A DNA stretch of 64,000 nucleotides. Source: a virus. The translations under genes and the position numbers were made by a program. The notes below the pieces were generated by a model, which was given only the letters and a program-made list of their open reading frames with translations, did no database searches and was not told the DNA's origin. The DNA lies in the IMG/VR virus record IMGVR_UViG_3300024999_001770, positions 1 to 64,000 of that record; one strand, 5' to 3'. Position 1 is the stretch's first letter. Each line of letters starts with the position of its first letter. Positions 49,439 through 57,506 of this stretch are shown piece after piece.

Positions 49439-49755
49439 AAGTCTCAACCGCACTCAACGAGCTAGGCATCAAGCCCAATCTTCACGGCCATAAGTGCATA
49501 AAGGTGGCACTGAACATCCTGCACGAAACCCCATCGGCAATCCTTCAAATCGGCAAGTTCTACTCAGCAATAGGGAACACCGTTGGAGTATCACCCAGTA
49601 AGGTTGTTAAGAACATTACATTCGCCTTGGAAAATGTAAGCTCTGATTTTAATGCTCAAAAGAAAGTTCTGGGTACTGCGAGGGAAATGAGCACTACGGA
49701 GTTTGTCGCGACGCTTAGCGAGGCGATAAAGCTTAGGTTGGCGGATAAGGAGTAA
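49420..49755 (+). CDS. Stand-alone Spo0A C-terminal (effector) domain homologue
   Basis: 111 aa. Its order of motifs follows the Spo0A DNA-binding domain along its whole length: STALNELGIKPNLHGHKCIK (Spo0A: IHEIGVPAHIKGYLYLRE), KFYSAIGNTVGVSPSKVVKN (Spo0A: LYPDIAKKFNTTASRVERA), TTEFVATLSEAIKLRL (Spo0A: NSEFIAMVADKLRL). The receiver domain is absent. The recognition helix differs in several contact residues, so binding specificity may differ. It could alter host sporulation or act on phage promoters. TTG start, AAGGAG upstream. Confidence 0.75.
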   Translation: MDQFELEVSTALNELGIKPNLHGHKCIKVALNILHETPSAILQIGKFYSAIGNTVGVSPSKVVKNITFALENVSSDFNAQKKVLGTAREMSTTEFVATLSEAIKLRLADKE

Positions 49756-49779
49756 GCAGTCGTGGAGGTGAACTAGGTA

Positions 49780-51021
49780 TTGAAAAAACAAAGCATATTT
49801 AAATATGCCGAGTTACAGGAAATGCAATCATGGGAACTCGATAAAAAGATTGAAGCAGCCAAGGAAGTAATTCGTGAAACATTTAAACAGGGTAAAAAAA
49901 TCGCTCTTGCCTTTTCTGGCGGCAAAGACTCAACTGCGCTATGGCATTTAATCCTTACGACATGTCCAGAGCAAGCCAAGGATATGGTTGTTATTTTCGG
50001 CAATACGGGTGTTGAGTATCCAGAAAGCCTCAATTTCGCTAGGAAGCTCGGTAGGGATTGGGGTGGAGAGAACTTCCATGAAACAAAGCTAGATCGACTG
50101 AAAGTACCACGTCTGAGATATGAAGCACAAAAAGAAGTATTGTCACTGATCGAAGAGCTCGGAGAAATCGGAAAATACCTAAACAAGAAAGGCCGTTTAC
50201 TTTCTACAGACAAGCTGAATGAAGCTGTGACTCCCGAGATGTGGGAAGACTTTCGTCAACGCAAGCTTGTTTGGGAGAAAGGAACACTCGTCAGCTTTTG
50301 GTTCATCGCAGAACAGTACGGCTTTCCTATCTTAGGCAAAGACGCCACAAAACTTGATGCTCCCCGGATTAACATTAACGTGTTCCTGAAGTACAGCCCG
50401 GAACAGTCGAAGGGTAACGACAGATATTACGAAATGCTGAGAAAGTTCCCAGATATGAGAATATCTCATAGTTGTTGTAACTTCATCAAGGAACGACCTT
50501 CGCAAAAGCTCCAAAAGAAACTTGGATGTGACACGCTCTTTCGAGGTCTGTTGGCAAGTGAATCGAGGCGCAGGACTTTTACCTTTCTCGACTATGGATT
50601 TCTATACAATACGGCTGACAATTATTTGTATTCCAACCCTTTGTCAATTTGGAATGATGTTGATGTTTGGGATTATATACACAAATTTGATGTGCCTTAT
50701 GCACCGTTGTATGACCTGATAGATGAGGGCGGGAAAAAACTGTTTGAACGTAATGGCTGCTACACTTGTGGTACTGGCCTTGCTTACGAGAGAAATAACA
50801 TTGAAATCCTACGCAAATATTACCAGCAAAAATGGGAGGCTTTAATGAGATATGGCATGGCAAAGGAGATGAAAACATTTGCCTGTGCTATCAGTGACGA
50901 CATAAGGTTGAACGCCCTAGAGCATGACTGGCTATTAGATATGAGGCCGTGCGCATTCGATAGGTTGACACCGAGGAAAAACATACTCGAAGACCTACAA
51001 TACGGAACATTATTATTTTAA
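49780..51021 (+). CDS. PP-loop (PAPS-reductase-like) enzyme with Fe-S motif
   Basis: 413 aa. N-terminal PP-loop ATP-binding motif LAFSGGKDSTALW (residues 44-56). A Cys pair (SHSCCNF, 232-233) and RNGCYTCGTG (327-330) give the CC...CxxC spacing of [4Fe-4S] APS reductases and related sulfur-inserting enzymes such as DndC. It would activate a substrate with ATP and use sulfur or reducing chemistry on it. Target unknown; phage DNA or tRNA modification are possible. TTG start after GGAGGTG. Confidence 0.72.
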   Translation: MKKQSIFKYAELQEMQSWELDKKIEAAKEVIRETFKQGKKIALAFSGGKDSTALWHLILTTCPEQAKDMVVIFGNTGVEYPESLNFARKLGRDWGGENFHETKLDRLKVPRLRYEAQKEVLSLIEELGEIGKYLNKKGRLLSTDKLNEAVTPEMWEDFRQRKLVWEKGTLVSFWFIAEQYGFPILGKDATKLDAPRININVFLKYSPEQSKGNDRYYEMLRKFPDMRISHSCCNFIKERPSQKLQKKLGCDTLFRGLLASESRRRTFTFLDYGFLYNTADNYLYSNPLSIWNDVDVWDYIHKFDVPYAPLYDLIDEGGKKLFERNGCYTCGTGLAYERNNIEILRKYYQQKWEALMRYGMAKEMKTFACAISDDIRLNALEHDWLLDMRPCAFDRLTPRKNILEDLQYGTLLF

Positions 51022-51033
51022 GGGGCTGGCATA

Positions 51034-51166
51034 ATGCCAAACTTCACAAGTAACTGGCAAGGATTATGGCTTAGGGAAAGGCGAAAACACCGATTGCATG
51101 GAGTGCGGTGCAAGCTTTGAGGCATATATTCACTCAACTAATTTAGAGGGGGAAGATGATGAGTAA
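51034..51166 (+). pseudogene. Frame-broken small zinc-ribbon gene (possible)
   Basis: The frame ending TAA at 51164-51166 reads QVTGKDYGLGKGENTDCMEC then GASFEAYIHSTNLEGEDDE, but lacks a start upstream. The ATG at 51034 (AGGGGC upstream) opens another frame and ends at 51120. A one-base indel near 51040 would join them. Alternatively only the ATG at 51098 is used, giving 22 aa. The TAATG overlap with the next gene argues that the second frame is, or was, translated. Confidence 0.4.
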
Positions 51167-52437
51167 TGAGTATTAAGATCAACAAACTGGAAATAGAAAA
51201 CGTCAAGCGCGTAAAGGCTGTCAAAATCGAGTTTACTGCAAATGGCCTGACCGTGATTGGCGGTAAAAACAATCAAGGCAAAACGTCTGTACTGGACGCT
51301 ATAGCGTGGGTCTTAGGAGGAAACTCATATAAGCCTTCCGATGCACAGCGGACTGGATCAGTCATTCCACCTAACCTTCATATGGTCATGTCTAATGGGT
51401 TGGTCGTAGAAAGGAAGGGTAAAAATAGCGATCTAAAAGTCATTGATCCGAACGGTCAAAAAGGCGGGCAAAAGCTTCTTGACGAGTTTGTCGGGCAGTT
51501 AGCCCTTGATCTACCTAAGTTTATGCAAGCGACTAGCAAAGAAAAGGCCAATACCTTGCTTCAGATCATCGGCGTGGGGGACAAGTTGTATGAGCTAGGG
51601 AAGCAGGAGCAGGAAACATACAACAAGCGCAAAACTATTGGTCAGATCAAAGATCAGAAAAGCAAGTTTGCAAAGGAAATGACCTATCACCCTGATGCGC
51701 CGAAAGAGCCAATTTCAGCCGGTGATCTAATCAAGCAGCAGCAAGAAATACTCGCTCGTAACGGAGCTAATCAGTCAAAACGCCAAAGACTTCGGGAGAT
51801 CTCGACAACCGTTAATAATTTATCAAACCAAATGGCTGAATTGCAAAGGAGATTGGACGCTGCACTTGCCGATCAAGAAGTTGCAAGCAAGCCAGCTCTT
51901 GATCTTCACGACGAAAGCACTGAAGAGCTGGAAAACAATATTACCAACATTGAGTCCATCAACATTAAGGTAAGAGCCAATCTTGACAAAGACAAGGCCG
52001 AACAGGATGCCCTTGAATACAGCAACCAGTATGCTGCCCTTACGGCGCAAGTAGAGGGCATCAGGAAAGAGAAGGTTGACCTACTTACCAATGCAGACCT
52101 ACCTCTCCCTAACCTATCAGTCGTAGATGGTGAATTGACCTACAACGGTAGAAAATGGGATGGCATGAGTGGATCTGATCAGCTAAAAGTGTCGGTGGCC
52201 ATCGTGAGAAAGCTTAATCCTAATTGTGGTTTTGTTCTTATGGATAAGCTGGAGCAGATGGACATGGATACCATGAACGAGTTCGGACAGTGGCTGGAAG
52301 CTGAGGGATTGCAAGCTATAGCCACCAGGGTGTCAACTGGTGATGAGTGCTCGATCATTATTGAAGACGGTTATGTCAAGGGAGCAGATGAATCGGTTCA
52401 GGAAGTAGCTCCGACATGGAAGGCTGGTGAGTTTTGA
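51166..52437 (+). CDS. RecF/SbcC-like AAA ATPase, 423 aa
   Basis: Walker A GGKNNQGKTSVLDAIAW (about residue 31), an internal coiled coil (about 150-290), a signature-like GMSGSDQLKVS (about 330) and Walker B FVLMDKLEQMD (about 362) where a Lys takes the usual catalytic Glu position. Such phage proteins are thought to act in recombination with an annealing or nuclease partner. It overlaps the HD gene (TGATG). Confidence 0.78.
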   Translation: MSIKINKLEIENVKRVKAVKIEFTANGLTVIGGKNNQGKTSVLDAIAWVLGGNSYKPSDAQRTGSVIPPNLHMVMSNGLVVERKGKNSDLKVIDPNGQKGGQKLLDEFVGQLALDLPKFMQATSKEKANTLLQIIGVGDKLYELGKQEQETYNKRKTIGQIKDQKSKFAKEMTYHPDAPKEPISAGDLIKQQQEILARNGANQSKRQRLREISTTVNNLSNQMAELQRRLDAALADQEVASKPALDLHDESTEELENNITNIESINIKVRANLDKDKAEQDALEYSNQYAALTAQVEGIRKEKVDLLTNADLPLPNLSVVDGELTYNGRKWDGMSGSDQLKVSVAIVRKLNPNCGFVLMDKLEQMDMDTMNEFGQWLEAEGLQAIATRVSTGDECSIIIEDGYVKGADESVQEVAPTWKAGEF

Positions 52438-53186
52438 TGCCAGAACGTAAAGATCTTATTCTTCATCTGTGGAATCGTGTTAATCGATCTGGAATAAAGG
52501 AGCTTATTGACTTTTTGAATGAGTCTGACTTTTTCCAAGCCCCATGCTCAGTGAAATACCATTTAGCAAAACAGGGAGGTTTGGCAGAACACAGTTTGAA
52601 TGTCTATGGCCTACTGGATGAAAAAGTAAATCGGTTTAAAATTGATGTTCCAGAAGAATCAGTGATTATTTGTGGCCTTGGTCACGATCTCTGCAAGATT
52701 AACTTTTACCAAGAAGGAGGGGATCCGTGCAGTGATTCCCAATACAGTTACCTTTGTAGTCTTTGGGCACAAAAACAGGGGATATTTTTAGGTACGAATG
52801 TAAAACCAGACCTATTTATAAAACTATTAGGGGAAGATGGTCAGTTTCTACGATCAATTCCTTCTGCAAGTGCAACGATCTTGATCGATTGGCTTAAGAA
52901 TCGACATCGAGATCCATTCCCAGAATTACCAGTTGTGTATTCGATTAAGGATCAGCTCCCCTTGGGCCACGGCGAGAAGTCATTAAGCGTTCTTCAAGGC
53001 TTTATTAAACTTACTGAGTTTGAGAAGCTTGCAATTCGCTGGCATATGGGGGCCTGGGACTTGAGTGACTATTCCGGTAGGTGGGCCTTTAATAACGCCA
53101 ACAAAATGACGCCCCTTGTGGCATTACTTTCAACAGCAGACTTTGAAGCGGGGAATATTTTGGAAAGAGAAGAGGTTGAATTTTAA
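52437..53186 (+). CDS. HD-domain phosphohydrolase, 249 aa
   Basis: QGGLAEHSLNVYGLLDEK (His) and IICGLGHDLCKINFYQ (HD) are the metal-binding HD signature; a later WHMGAWDLSDYSGR supplies another His/Asp. Probably a nucleotidase or phosphodiesterase; substrates unknown. Located within the recombination/replication operon, it may alter nucleotide pools or remove signalling nucleotides. ATG within the previous stop. Confidence 0.75.
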   Translation: MPERKDLILHLWNRVNRSGIKELIDFLNESDFFQAPCSVKYHLAKQGGLAEHSLNVYGLLDEKVNRFKIDVPEESVIICGLGHDLCKINFYQEGGDPCSDSQYSYLCSLWAQKQGIFLGTNVKPDLFIKLLGEDGQFLRSIPSASATILIDWLKNRHRDPFPELPVVYSIKDQLPLGHGEKSLSVLQGFIKLTEFEKLAIRWHMGAWDLSDYSGRWAFNNANKMTPLVALLSTADFEAGNILEREEVEF

Positions 53187-53188
53187 TT

Positions 53189-54304
53189 ATGCAAATATCA
53201 CGCGGTAAAATCGCAAGTGCTCAAAAGTGCGTAATTTATGGACCGGAAGGCATTGGCAAATCAACCTTCTTGTCAAAATTCCCTAATATCATTTTTGCAG
53301 ACGTAGAGGGAAGTACCAAAAAGCTAGATGTTGCCAGAACCCCTAAGCCAAGTAGCTGGACTATGCTCCTTGAGCAAGTTAGATATTTTATCAAAAACCC
53401 TCACAAATTAAACACTTTTGGCTTAGATACTGCAGATTGGGCAGAAAAATTATGTGCTGTAGAATTATGTGCAAAATCCAACAAGGATGGAATTGAAGGA
53501 TTTGGATATGGCAAGGGGTACACCTATCTTGCCGAGGAATTCGGAAAGCTACTAAATCTGTTGGAAGAACTCGTTGAGGCCGGAGTAAATGTTGTAATTG
53601 CCGCCCATGCTTTTACGAGAAAATTCGATCTTCCAGATGAAATGGGATCATACGATAGGTGGGAATTAAAACTTACTAAGTATGTAGCTCCCATGGTTCG
53701 AGAATGGGCAGATATGGTTTTATTTATAAACTATAAGACCTATGTTGTTGATGTAGATGGTCAGGGCTTGCAAAAGGGCAAAAATAAGGCCCAAGGCGGG
53801 AAGCGTGTCATGTATACTACGCACCACATATGCTGGGATGCCAAGAACCGCCATGATCTAAAGGAAGAATTGCCTTTTGATTTTAAGGAAATTGCTCATT
53901 GTATACCAGTTAAGGGAAGCGCAACTACTCCACTGGTCACCAAAGATCCGGAGCAAAAGCCAGTGGATAAACCTTCTAATCCAGAAGTAAAAATAAACGA
54001 GCCAGCTAAGACGGAACAAACCACAATTACAGAACCACAAAAAAAAGAAATCAAAGAGCCATTGACCCAGCAGAATCCGCCTAAGCAAGACCTAACTGGT
54101 GTTCCTAAGCCACTGGCAGACCTGATGGCTGCAAACAGCGTAACAGTTGAGGAAATCCAACAGGCTGTAGCCAGCAAAGGATATTACCCATTAAACGCAC
54201 CAATATCAAATTATGATCCTAACTTTGTTTCTGGTGTTCTCGTTGCAGCATGGACCCAGGTGTTCCAGATGATCAAAGATTTTAGGGATGATATACCTTA
54301 CTGA
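53189..54304 (+). CDS. Sak4-like RecA-fold ATPase (AAA_24), 371 aa
   Basis: Walker A IYGPEGIGKSTFLSKF (about 14-29), FADVEGSTKKLDV, and Walker B-like VNVVIAAHAFTRKF (about 132). The N-terminal 240 residues are the ATPase. The C-terminal part is a Pro/Lys-rich linker and a small helical domain (DLMAANSVTVEEIQQAVASK). Sak4 proteins are single-strand annealing recombinases working with a DUF669/SSB-like partner, the next gene here. Confidence 0.78.
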   Translation: MQISRGKIASAQKCVIYGPEGIGKSTFLSKFPNIIFADVEGSTKKLDVARTPKPSSWTMLLEQVRYFIKNPHKLNTFGLDTADWAEKLCAVELCAKSNKDGIEGFGYGKGYTYLAEEFGKLLNLLEELVEAGVNVVIAAHAFTRKFDLPDEMGSYDRWELKLTKYVAPMVREWADMVLFINYKTYVVDVDGQGLQKGKNKAQGGKRVMYTTHHICWDAKNRHDLKEELPFDFKEIAHCIPVKGSATTPLVTKDPEQKPVDKPSNPEVKINEPAKTEQTTITEPQKKEIKEPLTQQNPPKQDLTGVPKPLADLMAANSVTVEEIQQAVASKGYYPLNAPISNYDPNFVSGVLVAAWTQVFQMIKDFRDDIPY

Positions 54305-54363
54305 TACAACATTGTAAACTAACCACGGCCGAGAAAAGTTGACAATAGAGGAGGAAACAATCA

Positions 54364-54822
54364 ATGAGTGACGAAGGACGCGAGTTTAGTTGGGACGATC
54401 AAATCGAGAATGACGGACCAGATTTTGTGGTATTGCCAGAAGGTGACTATGACTTTGAGGTTGTGACCTTTGAGCGTGCCAGACACAACGGCAGCGATAA
54501 GCTTCCCCCATGCAATAAGGCGATTGTTCACATCAAGATACAAGGATCACAAGGCGAGACCACTATTAAACATAATCTGTTTTTACACTCGATAACCGAA
54601 GGTATGTTGTGTGCGTTCTTCACTGGCATCGGTCAACGCAAGAAAGGCGAAAAGGTTACGATGAACTGGAACGCTGTAGTCGGAGCAAAGGGCCGCTGTA
54701 GAGTCGGAGTCCGTAAGTGGACGAGTGATAAGGGTAATGAAATGACTAACAATGAAATCAAGAAATTCTATGATCCGGGAGAAGCAACGCCGGCCAAAAG
54801 TTTTGAGGCTGGGAGGTTTTAG
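54364..54822 (+). CDS. DUF669 protein (possible ssDNA-binding partner)
   Basis: 152 aa. GPDFVVLPEGDYDFEVVTFE, then RKGEKVTMNWNAVVGAKGRC, ending FYDPGEATPAKSFEAGRF, the usual pattern of DUF669. Members occur beside Sak4-like ATPases and may bind ssDNA. AGAGGAGG upstream. Confidence 0.82.
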   Translation: MSDEGREFSWDDQIENDGPDFVVLPEGDYDFEVVTFERARHNGSDKLPPCNKAIVHIKIQGSQGETTIKHNLFLHSITEGMLCAFFTGIGQRKKGEKVTMNWNAVVGAKGRCRVGVRKWTSDKGNEMTNNEIKKFYDPGEATPAKSFEAGRF

Positions 54823-54825
54823 TCA

Positions 54826-56445
54826 ATGCAGCTTAGGAAATATCAAGAGGAAGCAAAAGCAGCGGTTCTGGATCAATGGGCCAACAACATACTCAAAACC
54901 CTATTGGTGCTCGTAACTGGCGGAGGCAAGACCATAATATTTTCAAAGATCGCTGAGGAATGCGTTAAAGACGGTGAGCGAGTTTTAATACTTGCTCACC
55001 GAGGGGAACTACTTGATCAAGCAGCCGACAAAATGATGAAAGCGACTGGCCTTGGTTGTGCAGTAGAAAAGGCTGAGAGCTCATGTATGGATAGCTGGTA
55101 TCGTGTAGTCGTTGGATCAGTGCAAACGCTCATGAGGGAAAAGCGCCTCATGCAATTTCCACCTGATTATTTTAATACCATCATAGTCGATGAGGCCCAC
55201 CACTGCTTATCTGATAGCTACCAACGCGTTCTTGGTTATTTTGATAAGGCAAAGGTACTGGGTGTTACTGCTACGCCTGATCGTGGTGATATGAAGAATC
55301 TAGGCCAATATTTTGAAACCTTAGCCTACGAATACACGTTGCCCAAGGCTATCAAGGAAGGTTATTTGTGTAAGATAAAGGCTCAAACTATCCCGCTAAA
55401 ATTGGACTTAACAGGCGTAGGATCACAGGCCGGTGATTATAAGACTTCCGACTTAGGCAATGCCTTGGACCCTTATTTGCACCAAATTGCCGATGAGATG
55501 GCAAAGTACTGCATGGATCGCAAAACTGTTGTCTTCTTACCGCTAATTAAGACATCACAGAAGTTCCGCGATGTCTTAGAGTCTAAGGGATTCAGCGCAG
55601 CAGAAGTAAATGGTACTAGCGAGGATCGGGCGCAGATCCTTAAGGATTTTGAAACCGGCAAATATAACGTGCTTTGTAACTCCATGCTACTCACAGAAGG
55701 TTGGGATTGTCCTGCAGTGGACTGTATTGTCGTTCTTAGACCAACTAAAATCAGAAGTCTTTATGTACAGATGGTCGGGCGCGGTACCCGCTTATTTGAT
55801 GGTAAAGACTATTTATTACTCTTAGACTTTTTATGGCACACAGAAAAACACGAGCTTTGTCACCCGGCCCATTTGATCTGTTCTTCGCCAGAAGTAGCTC
55901 AAATCATGACTGAGAACATCGAAGAAGCTGGCTACCCAGTAGATATTCAAGAAGCTGAAGTCAAGGCCACAGAGGACGCAGTGGCCGCCCGGGAGGAAGC
56001 ACTAGCAAAACAACTCCAAGAAATGAAACATCGGAAGCGCAAGCTCGTGGATCCTCTCCAATTCGAAATGAGTATCCAAGCTGAAGACCTAGCCAGCTAT
56101 GTCCCAGCGTTTGGTTGGGAGATGGGGCCACCTTCAGATAAACAGGTCAAGACACTTGAGAAATTAGGAATATTCCCGGATCAGGTCGAGAGTGCTGGCA
56201 AGGCTGCCAAGCTTTTAGACAAGTTAGATATGCGTCGAACGGAAGGATTAACGACACCAAAGCAAATTCGATTTTTGGAGGGCCGTGGGTTTGAACACGT
56301 TGGAACATGGGAGTTTGAGGTAGCAAAAAAGCTCATTGACCGAGTTGCTGCCAATGGTTGGCGGGTACCTCATGACATCAACCCATCGGAGTATAAGCCA
56401 GTAATTAATAATCACGATTCGAGTATGGGAGGAATATGGCTATGA
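54826..56445 (+). CDS. DEAD/DEAH-box superfamily 2 helicase, 539 aa
   Basis: Motif I VTGGGKTIIF (about 31), motif II IIVDEAHHC (about 120), motif III GVTATPDRGD (about 145), motif VI YVQMVGRGTRLF (about 312). Residues after about 370 are a coiled coil and repeated KQVKTLEKLGIFPDQVESA / KQIRFLEGRG-type small domains. Probably a branch-migration or repair helicase of the UvsW-like kind used in phage replication. Confidence 0.87.
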   Translation: MQLRKYQEEAKAAVLDQWANNILKTLLVLVTGGGKTIIFSKIAEECVKDGERVLILAHRGELLDQAADKMMKATGLGCAVEKAESSCMDSWYRVVVGSVQTLMREKRLMQFPPDYFNTIIVDEAHHCLSDSYQRVLGYFDKAKVLGVTATPDRGDMKNLGQYFETLAYEYTLPKAIKEGYLCKIKAQTIPLKLDLTGVGSQAGDYKTSDLGNALDPYLHQIADEMAKYCMDRKTVVFLPLIKTSQKFRDVLESKGFSAAEVNGTSEDRAQILKDFETGKYNVLCNSMLLTEGWDCPAVDCIVVLRPTKIRSLYVQMVGRGTRLFDGKDYLLLLDFLWHTEKHELCHPAHLICSSPEVAQIMTENIEEAGYPVDIQEAEVKATEDAVAAREEALAKQLQEMKHRKRKLVDPLQFEMSIQAEDLASYVPAFGWEMGPPSDKQVKTLEKLGIFPDQVESAGKAAKLLDKLDMRRTEGLTTPKQIRFLEGRGFEHVGTWEFEVAKKLIDRVAANGWRVPHDINPSEYKPVINNHDSSMGGIWL

Positions 56446-57506
56446 GGTTTTCATGCCACAAATCAATCCTAAACGAAGGAATTGCAGCTGTACAAAAAGC
56501 TGTAGCAACTAAATCAATGCTTATCCTTCAAGGTGTCCTCGTTTCCCTCAAGGGAAGTGACCTCCAATTTACAGCAACAGACCTAGAAATGGGCATACAG
56601 CACACAATTCACATTATTGACGCGCAAAAGGAAGGATCTTGTGTTGTGCCAGCAAAACTATTTAGCGATATCATCAAGAAACTTCCGAACTCTCAAGTTG
56701 ATATTGAGGTAAAAGATGGTCAAATGTTTATTAACTACAAGGGATCATCTATAGAGTTACAAATCTTACCGGCCGATGAATTTCCGACACTTCCTGAAGG
56801 ATCAGATATGGAGATAATCATCCCATCCGATGTACTAAAAAAAGGCGTAACCAAAACGATTAAAGCCGTAGCAACCGAAACAAATCGACCAGTGTTTACC
56901 GGGATACTAATAGCCATAAAAGATGGTGGAATAGAGTTTGTCGCGACTGATACCCATCGACTGGCCATCTTGTCAAGCAGCATAGATTATTATGGAGAAT
57001 TCAAAGCCATTATCCCGGCTAAGGCATTATTGGAAGCTTTGAAATTCAGTGGAGATATAAAACTAAAGGTGTCTAGTGGCTCTCAAATCATTCTTGAATC
57101 TAACGCAACGAAGGTGTTCGCTCGAACGATTGATGGACAGTTTCCAAATTATAATCAAGTAATACCACAAGCCCATTTAACCTCCATAAAGTTATCGAAC
57201 GAGGAATTTAAAGGATCCATTAACCGAGCCATTTTGTTCACCGATAGCGATTCTAAGGTGATTAAATTAGATGGCTCGAAGAGGATTTCTATAGTGAGTG
57301 GAAGCCAGAAAGGAAAGATTAACGAGCATATTGATGTGGAGCATACTGGTGAACCTGTTGAGATCGCAGTTAATGCTCGGTTCATCTTGGACGCACTGGA
57401 CTCTGTTGGCGAAACGGTTGAAATGGAATTGAATGGAGCGTTTTCGCCGGTGATGCTTAGAGATGAGGGATATATCCATATCGTGTTACCGGTTAGGGTG
57501 TCTTAG
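56442..57506 (+). CDS. dnaN: DNA polymerase III beta sliding clamp
   Basis: 354 aa. Three-domain clamp: MRFSCHKSILNEGIAAVQKA, LQFTATDLEMGIQHTI, FVATDTHRLAILS (typical DxHRL), and the C-terminal GYIHIVLPVRVS, the pocket strand ending in VLPVR. It would tether a replicative polymerase. No polymerase gene is in the window, so it probably uses host PolC/DnaE. The ATG at 56442 is preferred (ATG at 56436 is too close to GGAGG). Confidence 0.93.
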   Translation: MRFSCHKSILNEGIAAVQKAVATKSMLILQGVLVSLKGSDLQFTATDLEMGIQHTIHIIDAQKEGSCVVPAKLFSDIIKKLPNSQVDIEVKDGQMFINYKGSSIELQILPADEFPTLPEGSDMEIIIPSDVLKKGVTKTIKAVATETNRPVFTGILIAIKDGGIEFVATDTHRLAILSSSIDYYGEFKAIIPAKALLEALKFSGDIKLKVSSGSQIILESNATKVFARTIDGQFPNYNQVIPQAHLTSIKLSNEEFKGSINRAILFTDSDSKVIKLDGSKRISIVSGSQKGKINEHIDVEHTGEPVEIAVNARFILDALDSVGETVEMELNGAFSPVMLRDEGYIHIVLPVRVS

